A stretch of 64,000 bases of DNA from Capra hircus (lineage: Eukaryota; Chordata; Mammalia; Artiodactyla; Bovidae). The notes below the pieces were generated by a model that ran no database searches, was not told the origin of the DNA, and saw only the letters and a program-made list of their open reading frames with translations. Every line of letters starts with the position of its first letter. Position 1 is the stretch's first letter. The stretch is from positions 38,203,550 through 38,267,549 of the forward strand of contig NC_030817.1 of assembly GCF_001704415.2 (NCBI RefSeq), written 5' to 3'. The position numbers and the translations under genes are program-made. Below are positions 1 through 10,640 of the stretch, piece by piece.

Positions 1-116
1 CATTTGCTTTGTTCTAACAGGCTATCACCAGAAAGACTTTAGTTAATCAAAGGTTATATAGTTCATTGTGATTTTACTATAAAATGTTATAAATAAAGAA
101 ATGCCCAATTACTTAC

Positions 117-263
117 CTAAGCGATGAAATCCAAAAGTGAACCTTTTGGTTGGTGATTTTGAAGACAGCCACAAAGCAAGCAGGGTCAATATGATGGCAC
201 TTAGGTCAGTTAACATATGAAGTGCATCAGTCATGATTGCTAGGCTATTTGCAATGTATCCAC
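117..263 (-). CDS. SLC30A4: SLC30A4 (ZnT4) coding exon 3
   Basis: ZnT4 exports cytosolic zinc into vesicles of the endosomal, lysosomal and secretory pathway (known of the SLC30 family). Read on the minus strand, this 147-base exon follows a TCTAAG acceptor and ends at a GTAAGT donor (plus bases 111-116). It has 2+144+1 bases, so it enters and leaves in phase 1 and joins exon 2 in frame. It encodes about residues 131-179. The segment beginning GYIANSLAIMTDALHMLTD is transmembrane helix 2. H146 and D150 form the HxxxD pair that, with the equivalent pair in helix 5, makes the transport zinc site in this family. It ends in KRFTFGFHRL, the loop before helix 3. No stop or frameshift is seen. Later exons lie left of the window. 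Confidence 0.95.
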
Positions 264-572
264 CTTAGAGTAAGGGTGACAGGAAAGAAGGAATAAGTTA
301 ATTAAAATAACAAGCAATCAAACCCCAAATATACAATATTCTACAAAACATGAACTTATAACTAAAGTTAACTAAATACTTATCCTATTACAATTAAGTC
401 AAAGTATCCTGAAATTTTATGTAAAACATTAACTATGCATATATGTTTTTCTGGTGAGACTGTCCATTTCTAGAAACAGATTCTCTGAGGAATCAATGAC
501 CTTAAAAAAGTTAAGAGGCACGAAAGGGGGGCTAACACAAGATAAGTTTTATGTTTTAGCACTTCAGCTTTT

Positions 573-778
573 ACTCAACCTACTAATTCTGCTGCTGCCA
601 CTTAGCTGCTTCAGTTGATTCCAACTCTGTGCGACCCTATCGACTGCAGCCTGCCAGGCTTCTCTGTCCATTGGATTCTCTAGGCAAGAGTCCTAGGGTG
701 GGTTCCCATGTCCTGCTTCAGGGGATCTTCATGACCCAGGGATCACACCTGGGTCATATTCTTTACTGCTAAGTGTGT
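573..778 (-). repeat. Bov-tA type SINE, diverged
   Basis: Antisense copy: a CTG-rich start, the GCTTCAGTTGATTCCAACTC body derived from the BovB 3' end, then a tRNA-like part with TGACCCAGGGATCACACCTG near 735. It is clearly older than the other Bov copies because many positions are changed. Confidence 0.75.
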
Positions 779-1015
779 TAGTGAACTTAACCACCATATC
801 TAAATATTATAATAAAGCTGAACAAAAGGTAGGAATTCACTAATTTGGGAGGGTTTGAACATAAACTAAAGAAATTCACAAGATATTCAATAGTTCAAAA
901 CAAAAGATAAAAAAATAACTAATTCTCTTAGATATAAATAGCAGTGTCTCCTAATAGAGGGATAAAAGATGTCATTTAGAATACAATTCTTTTGTACTGG
1001 TTTTCCAGTAAATAA

Positions 1016-1135
1016 TAATAATGTATATATTTCATATATTTGGGTGTGTATGTCTGTGTCTGTATATATAAATATATTTATTATATATGTATATATATAT
1101 ACACATAATATATGTACACTATTTATTATTATTAT
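1016..1135. repeat. AT/TG-rich low-complexity microsatellite
   Basis: Alternating TA and TG runs (TATATATATATACACATAA near 1091), imperfect, within the SLC30A4 intron. Confidence 0.8.
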
Positions 1136-1194
1136 TTAGTTCCATTATGGTCAACCAATTTTCCTATCACCATTCAGAGAATAAATTTTTATTA

Positions 1195-1332
1195 TACAGA
1201 GTTTTCAAGCTTGTATGTATATCACAATTACCTAGAAGGTTTGTTAAACTATGGACTTCTTGACCCCACTCCCAGAATTTCTAATTCAGTAGATCTGGAT
1301 GAGGCCTGAGAATTTACATTTCTAACATGTTC
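1195..1332 (+). mobile_element. MER5A-like hAT DNA transposon, left half
   Basis: Matches the remembered consensus (TCTAATTCAGTAGATCTGGATG, then GAATTTACATTTCTAACA). It breaks off after AACATGTTC (1324-1332). The same nine bases reappear at 3891-3899, followed by the missing half of the element, so a 2.56 kb insertion has split it. Confidence 0.7.
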
Positions 1333-1930
1333 AACGTAATTTGCAATCAAACTCTTTTAGAATAAATAACAAGAAGTACCATTTTCAACTAATATTAGGA
1401 AGCCTTTTAAAATATTCATGCCCACTTCTTGGGAAGTTTCTGTAAGAAGGTCTTTGTGGTGATGCTAACTTGGGTCAGAAAGATATTTCTGAAAAGTGTT
1501 TGAATAATTTAGGTCAGGAATATCTTTTAGAAATGTGTGCATTTTATCTATTACTTCTACAAGTCAATGCTAAGGGATCAAGCAGAAATGTGGCAAAATT
1601 TTGTGCATTTGGATTTCAATTATAATGTTATTTATTGTTTTTAAAAAATGTAAAAATCTCCTAATTATCAATACCCTGGTAATAGTTTGAAAAGCTTTAA
1701 TATTTTCATCCCCAAATATTTTAGCATTAAAAATAATGTTCTTAAAATCTGAGTTCTGTTTGCATTCAAGGAAGAAATCTTGCCACCAGGGATTTATTTC
1801 AAAATTCATTGTGAAAATTCACTTCTGGCAGACCGAATTTCATCTCTTAGGGAGGTTTTTCTTAATTTTGGCTAATCAATAAAAGATTCTCATACTTTGG
1901 CAGTTTTTCCCTACCTGCTTTTTTGCGAGT
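1333..1930. other. unassigned filler inside the insertion that splits MER5A
   Basis: About 600 AT-rich bases that I cannot match to BovB or another repeat. They lie between the left target-site copy (1324-1332) and the first BovB piece (1931). They may be a co-inserted or transduced segment, or a diverged repeat. Confidence 0.4.
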
Positions 1931-2290
1931 AGTTCAGTTCAGTTCAGTTCAGTTGCTCAGTCGTGTCCAACTCTTTGCGACCCCATGAATCGCAGCACGC
2001 CATGCCTCCCTGTCCATCACCAACTCCTGGAGTTCACTCAGACTCACATCCATCGAGTCCGTGATGCCATCCAGCCATCTCATCCTCTGGCATCCCCTTC
2101 TCCTCCTGCCCCCAATCCCTCCCAGCATCAGAGTCTTTTCCAATGAGTCAACTCTTTGCATGAGGTGGCTAAAATACTGGAGTTTCAGCTTTAGCATCAT
2201 TCCTTCCAAAGAAATCCCAGGGTTGATCTCCTTCAGAATGGACTGGTTGGATCTCGCTCAGCCTTCTTCACAGTCCAACTCTCACATCCA
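1931..2290 (-). mobile_element. BovB LINE 3' end, inverted arm
   Basis: Starts with four copies of the GTTCA unit that forms the BovB tail, then the antisense of the last 350 or so bases of ORF2. About 70 bases are missing internally near 2258. At 2285-2295 it fuses, with a short shared ATACA, to a sense BovB. It is inverted relative to 3480-3890. Confidence 0.85.
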
Positions 2291-3890
2291 TACACAGAAG
2301 AACTGTACAAAAAAGATCTTCACAACCCAGATAATCACGATGGTGTGATCACTCATCTAGAGCCAGACATCCTGGAATGTGAAGTCAAGTGGGCCTTAGA
2401 AAGCATCACTATGAACAAAGCTAGTGGAGGTGATAGAATTCCACTTGAACTATTTCAAATCCTGAAAGATGATGTTGTGAAAATGCTGTATTCAATATGC
2501 CAGCAAATTTGGAAAACTGAGCAGTGGCCACAGGACTGGAAAATGTCAGTTTTCATTCCAATCCCAAAGAAAGGCAATGCCAAAGATTGCTCAAACTACT
2601 GCACAATTGCATTCATCTCACATGCTAGTAAAGTAATGCTCAAAATTCTCCAAGCCAGGCTTCAGCAATACGTGAACCGTGAACTCCCTGCTGTTCAAGC
2701 TGGTTTTAGAAAAGGCAGAGGAACCAGAGATCAAATTGCCAACATCTGCTGGATCATGGAAAAAGCAAGAGAGTTCCAGAAAAACATCTATTTCTGCTTT
2801 ATTGACTATGCCAAAGCCTTTGACTGTGTGGACTACAATAAACTGTGGAAAATTCTGAAAGAGATGGGAATACCAGACCACCTGACCTGCCTCTTGAGAA
2901 ATCTGTATGCAGGTCAGAAAGCAACAGTTAGAACTGGACATGGAACAACAGACTGGTTTCAAATAGGAAAAGGAGTACATCAAGGCTGTATATTGTCACC
3001 CTGCTTATTTAACTTACATGCAGAGTACATCATGAGAAATGCTGGACTGGAAGAAACACAAGCTGGAATCAAGATTGCCGGGAGAACTATCAATAACCTC
3101 AGATATGCAGATGACACCACCCTTATGGCAGAAAGTGAAGAGGAACTAAAAAGCCTGTTGATGAAAGTGAAAGTGGAGAGTGAAAAAGTTGGCTTAGAGC
3201 TCAACATTAAGAAAACGAAGATCATGGCATCCAGTCCCATCACTTCATGGGAAATAGATGGGGAAACAGTGGAAACAGTGTCAGACTTTATTTTGGGGGG
3301 CTCCAAAATCACTGCAGATGGTGACTGCAGCCATGAAATTAAAAGACGCTTACTCCTTGGAAGAAAAGTTATGACCAACCTAGATAGCATATTGAAAAAC
3401 ATTGAAAAACAGAGACATTACTTTGCCGACTAAGGTCTGTCTAGTCAAGGCTATGGTTTTTCCTGTGGTCATGTATGGATGTGAGAGTTGGACTGTGAAG
3501 AAGGCTGAGCACTGAAGAATTGATGCTTTTGAACTGTGGTGTTGGAGAAGACTCTTGGGAGTCCCTTGAACTGCAAGGAGATCCAACCAGTCTATTCTGA
3601 AGGCGATCAACTCTGGGATTTCTTTGGAAGGAATGATGCTAAAGCTGAAACTCCAGTACTTTGGCAACCTCATGTGCAGAGTTGACTCATTGGAAAAGAC
3701 TGATGCTGGGAGGGATTAGGGCAGGAGGAGAAGGGGACGACCAAGGATGGGATGGCTGGATGGCATCACTGACTTGATGGACGTGAATCTGAGTGAACTC
3801 CGGGAGATGGTGATGGACAGGGAGGCCTGGAGTGCTGCAATTCATGGGGTCGCAAAGAGTTGGACACGACTGAGCGACTGAACTGAACTG
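2291..3890 (+). mobile_element. BovB LINE, 5'-truncated, with broken ORF2 reverse transcriptase
   Basis: RTE-clade LINE. A 362-codon frame (2345-3433) carries most of the reverse transcriptase domain: KASGGDRIPLELF at the start, GFRKGRGTRDQ, the FIDYAKAFDCVD motif A region, the VHQGCILSPCLFN motif B region, and catalytic YADD at 3104-3115 (about residue 254). The reading is shifted near 3300 (a frame change in the GGGGGG run) and ends at the TAA at 3431-3433. The C-terminal zinc-ribbon-like tail continues out of frame to 3880. The endonuclease domain is missing. The 3' end is the GAACT tail, directly followed by the right target-site copy at 3891. Confidence 0.92.
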
Positions 3891-3960
3891 AACATGTTCC
3901 TAGGTCGCCATTGATGCTTCTGGTTTTGAAACCACACTATGAGAATTACTGTTTTAGTGT
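3891..3960 (+). mobile_element. MER5A-like hAT DNA transposon, right half
   Basis: Begins with AACATGTTC, repeating 1324-1332, then continues the interrupted consensus and ends in CCACACTATGAGAATTACTG, the typical terminal region. Confidence 0.65.
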
Positions 3961-4165
3961 ACTGCAGAACTTCATGATCAGGATGTTGTGACACTTAAAA
4001 TGTGCTGAGCTGTTGATTCCCCTTTCCTGAGATGGGTGTGCAGGGCCAAGAGCAGCAGAAGTGGGGCTGATGATCTTGTAGACACATCCATTTATCCCAG
4101 TGTTGTCTATACAAATACCATTTTTATATGTTTTCCCTGACATGAAAAAGCTGGAAATCACTGAG

Positions 4166-4355
4166 AGAAAATATAGCTTGGTGGTTAATACCATCAGTTT
4201 AGTTCAGTTGCTGGGTCGTGTCCAACTCTTTGCAACCCCATGGACTGCAACATGCCAGGCTTCCAGGACTTTGAAATCTGAGACTTTGAGCAAGTTACTT
4301 ACTCATTTTTGAGCTTCAATTTACTCATCTATAAAATGAGGATAATACCTTAAAG
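4166..4355 (+). repeat. MIR SINE split by a Bov-A fragment
   Basis: The start GCTTGGTGGTTAATACCATC and the later GAGCAAGTTACTTACTCATT ... CTATAAAATGAGGATAATAC are MIR. Bases 4192-4264 between them are an antisense Bov-A fragment (TCAGTTGCTGGGTCGTGTCC). The ancient mammalian SINE was therefore hit by a ruminant one. Confidence 0.7.
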
Positions 4356-4364
4356 CCACACTGT

Positions 4365-4520
4365 CCAATAAAACTGAGATGATGGAAATATTTTATCAGC
4401 GCTGGCCAGTGGAGTAGCCGCTAGTCACATTGTGGCTTTTGAGCATTTGAAATATGGCTAGAGCAACTAAGGGACTGAATTTATTTTAGTTAGCCTAAAG
4501 AGCCACATGTGGTGATCACC
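4365..4520. mobile_element. non-autonomous DNA transposon remnant
   Basis: Partly palindromic: ACACTGTCCAATAAAAC at one side, and GCCGCTAGTCACATTGTGGC paired with GAGCCACATGTGGTGATCAC. This is typical of a mammalian hAT-type MITE. I do not assign a family name. Confidence 0.5.
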
Positions 4521-4828
4521 ACCAAAGAAAGCAGAGTAAGGACCTCTGAAAATCATCTCCTCCATACAAGGCATGGAACACGGGCAAAAATGGTTCAAAC
4601 CAGCTTTCTGAAAACTATGCACATTAATTAAACAAAGGCTGATAAAGGTAGCATTTATTCAAGGAAAAGGCTCAACCTTGATAAGAATCTCAGTAGCCCT
4701 GTGGCATTTTAACTTGCTTTATACCCAGTCTCTCCCTCTTCAATTCCATGGTAGCCTTGGAAACTAACAAGCAGTGAGCACAGTGAAAACCTCAGCCTGG
4801 CAGCCACTGTAGGGAACAGGATGGAGTT

Positions 4829-5027
4829 GAAAGTGAAAGTGTTAGTCCCTCAGTTGTGTCTCATCCTTTGTGACTCCATGAACTGTAGCCAGCCAGGCTC
4901 CTCTGTCCATGGGATCCTCCAGGAAAGAATACTGGAGTGGGTTGCCATTTTCTTCTCCTGGGGATTGAACCTGGGTCTCCTGCATTGCAGGCAGATTCTT
5001 TACCATCTGAGCCACCAGAGACATCCT
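4829..5027 (-). mobile_element. Bov-tA SINE with target-site duplication
   Basis: The antisense Bov-A body is on the left. The tRNA-Glu-derived head is on the right (CAGATTCTTTACCATCTGAG). It is flanked by direct repeats GGATGGAGTT at 4819-4828 and 5028-5037, which fixes the insertion ends. Confidence 0.92.
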
Positions 5028-5774
5028 GGATGGAGTTAGAGGTCATTAAAAGCCCCACCGCCAGGAAATTGTCATTATTTGATCTGTTTGGTGATTCCCT
5101 CAGAGACTATACTTGTAAGGTTCTTTTTATTTGACTTGACTTGGAACTTGGCCCTGGTACAAACCACAGTGAATGTTTGTCGAAAACAATCAGAGACAGT
5201 TGTTGAACACACCAGTTCCCTGAAGCAATAAATACGTCTTCTGAAATTTTACAGTGACGTACCTCGGTGTGGTATTATTTTCATCCAATTTGGGCTTTTA
5301 TTGACTCTGTCTGTAATTATATACCCATCAGTTCTTGGGAAATTTCTTAAACTATGTTGCTGATGATTTCTTTCTTATGCTTTCTCTATTCCCCAAGCCC
5401 CTATTATTTGGAACTTGAACTCATATACTAGTTTTCTTGCCTTTCTTTCCCCATGATCTTCTATCTCTCTGCTCTATTCTGTAAGAGACTATCTTAATTC
5501 ACCTTCTAATTTGTTTGGAGTTAAAAAATATTTTAATGTTTTTATTATTCAAAATATTTTTTTCTGCTCTGAATTTCTTTTTAAGAATAGCCTATTCTTG
5601 TTTCATAGATTCATGATCTCATTTTATCTCTATGGATACTTATTCTATTACTATACTATTATATCTGACTGGCTCTTAAACACATTTTCATAAACTTTCC
5701 TTATTTTAGCCTTCCTCTTTACCCACTTAGAGGGGTACCTGATGCAACCAGTTCTAGTCCTGCTTAGTATTCTC

Positions 5775-5925
5775 TAGCGCAGTTCTCAATTGTAGTACTC
5801 AGGATCAGCAGCATCAGCATCTCCTGGGAACTTGTTAGAAAATTCTACCCCGGAACTACTTAATTAGGAACTCTGGTCCAGCAATTTGTGTTTTAACAAG
5901 TTATCTAGGTGTTTCTGATGCACTA
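5775..5925 (+). mobile_element. MER5A-like DNA transposon
   Basis: GCAGTTCTCAATTGTAGTAC, CAGCATCAGCATCTCCTGGG and TTAACAAGTTATCTAGGTG follow the MER5A consensus read from the other end. Confidence 0.65.
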
Positions 5926-6078
5926 GCATAAACTGGATTGGGTCTTGGTTTTCCTCACTGCTTGTTTAGGAACTGGCTTTCTTGGGCCTATTAATATAGT
6001 TACGTCTTTTACATGATTCCGTTCTAGTTTGTGTTGCTATTGTCTCCTTTCCAGTTTTCCCCATCTGTGTGGAAATAA

Positions 6079-6152
6079 TATATATATATTCCATATATGT
6101 ATGTGGATATATGTATATATATGTGTGTGTGTGTGTATATATATATATATCC
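6079..6152. repeat. TA/TG microsatellite
   Basis: Alternating (TA)n and (TG)7 blocks within the SLC30A4 intron. The ends are near complementary (TGTGGATATA and TATATCCACA), so it can fold back. Confidence 0.85.
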
Positions 6153-6539
6153 ACATATATCTTTTTCACTCCCATGCAGCTGTTAGAGCAGTCAGTAACT
6201 ATTACTAAATTCAAAGGATATTTTAGTTCTCATCTTATTGGGCCTCTCAGCAGCTTTAACTTATTTATTTCCAATTTGAAATACTCTTTTCTTCAGTTCT
6301 GGGATACTTGTTTGCCTTCTGCCTGACTTCTAAAGTTGTAGTTCCTCAAGACTTGGGTTCTCTAGATAATTTTTCCTGTTCCTATGGCATCTACCTTGAC
6401 CTCCCTTCTGAATGGCAGACTTACATATAATAGGTCACTAGACATTTTTACATGGCTATTTCACATACATGTAATACTTAACATGTCTAAAACCCTTGAG
6501 CCCATGCTTAAATCCTGTTCTGTATTTTCTCCCTTCCCT

Positions 6540-7390
6540 GCTTCATAAATGATACACATTTCCATATACTCAGCAGGTTAGGTACGAAATTTCAGAATCA
6601 TTCCTGATATTGCTCTCCCATCAACTCTCACGTTCACCTCATTAGCCATTTTGCCACAGTTACCTCTAGAATGTTTCTCAATCAGTGTATTTTTCTCCAT
6701 CCACTCTATTTCAAGTCATAATCACTTCCTACTGGGACTTCTGTGAAAATATACTTGCTTCTGCTCTTGTACCAGCCAATCCACTCTCCATATGAGTCAG
6801 AGTTATCTTTTAAAAAAGTAAATCCTATCATGTCAGTCTCTACTCAGAAGCCATCACTGGCTCCCCATTGTACTTAGAATTAAAGAACAGACTCATTTAA
6901 AATGGTCTGTCAGGACCTACTTGATCTGGGCCCCCTACCTCTTTCCCTCTCACTATATTCTGGCCAACTGGTCTTTTTAGGTCCTCGTAAAGAACTGATG
7001 GTTTTAGGACTTTTGAACTTGCTGTTCTCTTTGCTTGCAAAAAAAGTCCTCCTCCATTCCCTTTTCTTAAATAACTCCTGATATTCTTTTTTTGGTTTAA
7101 CTGTATCTGGCTCATACATAAACCATGTCCTATTGATTACTATGTCCTATAGTATCTTGTTCTTTTTCTTCACAGTACTTAAAACCTCTTGCATTTTAAA
7201 TTTACTTGCATGTTTAACATCTGTGTCCTCCATTACAGGAGGACATAATGTCCTCCAAACATTAGATTAAGTGTTTTAGATAGTAGGGATCATAATAGTT
7301 TTGTTCTCCATTGTATATCTGGAACACCACAGCACACTGCCTGGTACATAGTAAGTATACCAAGAAATACTTGCTGAATGGAAAGAACTG
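6540..7390 (+). repeat. L2 LINE 3' part
   Basis: An ancient LINE2 with recognisable stretches: ATCACTGGCTCCCCATTGTA, TTGAACTTGCTGTTCTCTTT, and the end CACTGCCTGGTACATAGTAAG followed by TTGCTGAATGGA. It is non-coding now. Confidence 0.75.
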
Positions 7391-7929
7391 ACCTTTCCTA
7401 ACATCTCAGGGCAAAACCAAGATTCAAAATCAAGTCTCCTCTTTCAGATTTTTAAATTATTTCATTTTAAAAATTACTCCATACTTTCTACATAAGATGT
7501 TTTATTTCTAAGTGCTTTTGACACATTGTAATAAATGCTGTTTACAATTTAATTCTGTGTAACATTCTGAATAATATTGTTAATGTCTATTCTAAGTACT
7601 AGTACCTCTACAGTGTTTGACAAGATTTTCATACTTCAAAATCAAGTTAGTATTTGAAAAGAAATGCTTATTGTAGCTCTCGCAAAACATCATTTACCAA
7701 GTAAGAGACTTAAAAAATGTCAGGGCAATTATATCCTAGTAATTTTTAATAGGTGTAAACTCTAATTTTAAGGGGGAAATTTTGATTAAATGTGATTTAA
7801 CTTCAAATATTAAATATTAACTGAATGACTCCATATTCCTGTGAATTTGGGCATCATTGACTCAGTCTGAGAGCATACCTTATCTGATCTCAGCTTCTAC
7901 TCCTTTCTTTACAGTGTAAACATTTATAA

Positions 7930-8190
7930 TTATCTAACAAATTATTAAACAAAAATTTATTGAATGTATACTCTTTGCTAGTCATTGTGCTGTGTGCTGG
8001 TAACTAAGCTTATATTTCAGTGGACACTGATACTAAACAAGTGAATATACAAGCAAGACAGTCTGAGGGCTTTTAAAGTGGGGGAAGGAACAGGGGAGAA
8101 AAGACCTACAGGCAGTCAGAAAGGTCTCTAAGAGGTATCTTTTGAGATGAGACATAATTACAAGAAGTCATCCTAGAATGTTTTGGGAAA
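7930..8190 (-). repeat. L2 LINE 3' end, degraded
   Basis: Antisense L2 end: AAATTTATTGAATGTATACT, GTGCTGTGTGCTGGTAACTA, then decayed sequence. Confidence 0.5.
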
Positions 8191-8194
8191 AGGC

Positions 8195-8455
8195 AGTCCA
8201 TACAAAGTTGTGTTTTTCAAATTGTGGGCTGTGACCCATTCATAGACCATGAAATCAATTATGGGCTGGACCATAATTGAAAAAACAGAACACATCACAT
8301 GACATGCAACTTTTGTTTTAATTATACATATATTTATACATATGTGTATGTGTCTGAACATACTTACATATGTATGCATGCCTGCCTACATAGGTCACTA
8401 TGTTAAGCGTGTATCTTACTACAGTGAGATCAAAAAAAGTTTGAAAGCCACTGGT
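8195..8455. mobile_element. possible DNA transposon remnant around a TA-rich core
   Basis: TTTTTCAAATTGTGGGCTGT with CATGAAATCAATTATGGGCT, and later GTTTGAAAGCCACTGGTGTA, look like the two ends of a mammalian hAT- or Tigger-type MITE. A (TA/TG) stretch lies between them. The family is uncertain. Confidence 0.4.
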
Positions 8456-8678
8456 GTAGAGGGGCCAGTCAGTTTGAAGGTGTTATGGGCAGGAAAAGAG
8501 CTTTGTGAGTCAAAGGAAGAAAGAAGGTTAGCATGGGTGAAGTGAGCACTGGGGAGGAGTGGTATGAAACAACTTAGGAAATGTACATAATTTTTCTGCA
8601 CGTAACCCCCAGCCAGCATCTTAAATCCAGATGGCTTTCTCTGTTCTCATCATGGTTCTTCATTAAGAGAACACAGGA

Positions 8679-8785
8679 GGGAATTCCCTGGCAGTCCAGT
8701 GGTTCGGATTACCTCAGAAGTTCAGTCCCTGGTCCAGGAGCTAAGATCCCAGAAGCCCCAGGGTGTGGAAAAATATAAAAAAGGA
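8679..8785 (+). mobile_element. CHR-type tRNA SINE, 3'-truncated
   Basis: Starts GGGAATTCCCTGGCAGTCCA, includes TCAGTCCCTGGTCCAGGAGC and CTAAGATCCCAGAAGCCCC, and ends in an A-rich tail. The head is tRNA-derived and specific to artiodactyls and whales. Confidence 0.85.
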
Positions 8786-9603
8786 GAACACAAGAGAATA
8801 ATCTCCTTTCTTTAATGTCCCTTTATCAATGATCACTTAGAGAAGTTAGCAGTTACACTTATGTGACTCTGAAATTAATCTCTAAATGGAGAATCTATTT
8901 TATAGTAAAACTGCATTACTTGAATAATTAAAAAGTGAAAAAGCCAAATTCATAAAATCTGGGGAAGACGTCTGACTTTCAGATCCTCCTTAAAATGAAA
9001 AACTTTGAGGTTAGTTAGTAGTATTTACCTATGCAAATTTCCTGGATATAAATACAAAAGGAAATAGTAAACAACCACTGAATTCAATGGCAGAGGGGAA
9101 AAAAATCAAGACAATGGGATGGTAGATCTTCACTTACTTAAGTGTCTTCATAATCTATTTAACCTCTGTGCCCTCAGAACTCTTAGAAAAGGTGGAGCAG
9201 GTGTTCAGTAAGGTCCCTTCACATAGTAAAATGTTATTTTTCTAAGTAATTTTAGAATAATTTACTATTTTAAACGTTGCAAAAATTAACCTAGTGTTTT
9301 ATCAGATTTTTTTTTCTGAAACAGGAAGTTACCTGATATATAATGAAGAAAATGTCCTTAACTTTACAGTAGATGACATGGTGTTCAGAGAACTAGAAAA
9401 TGTCAAAAGTTAGCTTTGGAAAGTCACCAAATGCACCCATGCCTGCAAAGATAACTTTTGTACCTAGGCTGATCTGCAGTTTGTGAGGCCTCGGCACATC
9501 ACCAGATCAGTATCTTGATAAATAACAAGCTTCCTAAAAGGCAAGTTTAAACCCCAAAGCAGTAGGCAAGGTAAGTGGGAAGTGAGTTGGCAACACAACT
9601 CAC

Positions 9604-9994
9604 CTACAAGCTCTCCAATCATGAAAAGCAAGTAAAGAACGGCAGCAATGGTCAATCTGGTTTTCACCTTTCTCTGCTTCAACAACTCTCTCTGCTTGCT
9701 GCAGTTGTCACAGGGGTCCGCCTTCAAACTCAGCTGACTGTTGGCCAAAGGTAAGTCCTGGTCCAGCAAGGAGTCATCGTCGGCCTGGAGGGCCGAGTGC
9801 GCCCCGTTAGCAGGCCTTTCCGGGGCTTCGGAACCGTTGTCGGCCACCACAACTCGAAGTTTGTTAAACCGAGAAAGCCCCTCGTCGACCACCTCGTCCG
9901 AGAAGTCAAAGGCGCTGGTGTCATTTAAGAACAGCGGCGCATCATCCTTCCTCAGCATTGATTTGAGGCGCTTCCACGCGCCGGAGCCGGCCAT
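9604..9994 (-). CDS. SLC30A4: SLC30A4 (ZnT4) coding exon 2 with the start codon
   Basis: Encodes residues 1-130 of ZnT4 plus the first base of codon 131, beginning MAGSGAWKRLKSMLRKDDAP. The N-terminal cytosolic arm is acidic (ADDDSLLDQD at 71-80), has the dileucine-type LFLND near residue 21, and has a CDNC cysteine pair at 95-98. Transmembrane helix 1 starts about residue 114 (LTIAAVLYLLFMIGELV). The minus-strand donor is GTGAGT (plus 9598-9603), and GELVG continues in exon 3. The ATG at 9994 is chosen because it gives the N terminus known from mammalian ZnT4 and has an in-frame stop upstream (GTGAAGTAG). The frame stays open past the donor into the intron, but that part is not coding. Known link: loss of mouse Znt4 causes the lethal-milk phenotype. 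Confidence 0.97.
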
Positions 9995-10640
9995 AGCACT
10001 GGCTGAGCGGCCGCGGCGCCGAGCGGCTGGGTGCAGGCGGGCGGCCGGCGACTCCTACTTCACTCGAAAGCCAGTTCCCAGTGGCACTGCGGCGCGTCCC
10101 TCCTCATTCTGTGGGAAACGAAGCACATTATAAATTAAAGGCAGCCCGACAGAGCCCACAAGTTCCGAAGCCCGGGGCGGCGGGGGGCGCCGGAGCTCCG
10201 AAAGGGGGCAGCGCTCTACCTGGGGTGCCGCTGCCGGGCCGCCGCTCATCTCCCCGCCCCGGCCGGCTCCGCGGGGCCGGCTCGCGCATCTCGGCCCGGG
10301 GCCGCGAAGGAGCGGGGCGGTCCTCGAGCCTGCAGCGCCCGCAGCTCCAGGCCGGGTTCCCGAGTCTGACAGGTTTGGGGCCGGGCGCCCGCGGCCGCCG
10401 CCTCTCCCCGCCCTGCGCGAAGCCGCGCGCGTGCGCTGGAGCGGCCGCGGACGAGCCGCGCCAGGGAGGGGTGGGCGCGAGGACACGCAGGCCTGGCGCG
10501 CCGGGCAGAGGCTCACACGAGGGGCGGGGCGGGGCAGGGCAGGGGCGCGCGCCGCGTCGCCCGCCCCTCACCCGGCTCTCCACTTCCCGAGGCCGCGAGG
10601 TCGGAGGGGGCTGGAATCCTCGGGCTAAGTGGGTAGATTT
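9930..10640 (-). promoter_or_regulatory. SLC30A4: CpG island and TATA-less promoter of SLC30A4
   Basis: A dense GC and CpG block covers the coding start and upstream region. It has Sp1-type boxes, for example GGGGCGGGGCGGGGCAGGGC at 10521-10540. There is no TATA box at a plausible distance, as usual for a housekeeping CpG promoter. Long open frames on both strands here are a by-product of high GC. Confidence 0.8.
9995..10108 (-). other. SLC30A4: SLC30A4 5' UTR part of exon 2 (inferred)
   Basis: Upstream of the ATG, the minus strand has a pyrimidine-rich acceptor, CGTTTCCCACAG, ending at plus base 10109. A matching donor, CCAG/GTAGAG, lies at 10219/10220. This suggests a short non-coding first exon above 10220 and a 111-base first intron (10109-10219). 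The splice choice is inferred from sequence only. Confidence 0.45.

Larger units (their letters stand above)
264..9603 (-). other. SLC30A4: SLC30A4 intron between coding exons 2 and 3
   Basis: A 9.3 kb GT-AG intron. It holds the BovB fold-back, MER5-type, MIR, L2, Bov-tA and CHR repeats listed separately. I recognise nothing in 268-570, 790-1190, 4565-4818, 5040-5770, 5930-6540, 7400-7930, 8460-8675 or 8790-9600 apart from AT-rich, unique-looking DNA. Confidence 0.85.

Noticed and set aside
1931..1955. GTTCA tandem units as a possible CRISPR-like or satellite array
   Set aside because: They are the short-unit tail that ends BovB elements, seen at every copy; no spacers.
2618..3402. Antisense open frames of 100-140 codons within BovB copies (also near 31300, 54400 and 54800)
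   Set aside because: They are mirror frames of the reverse transcriptase codons and recur at every copy. No independent coding signal.
9464..9603. Open continuation of the SLC30A4 frame past exon 2
   Set aside because: A good GTGAGT donor at 9603 and exact continuation in exon 3 show this is intron read-through.
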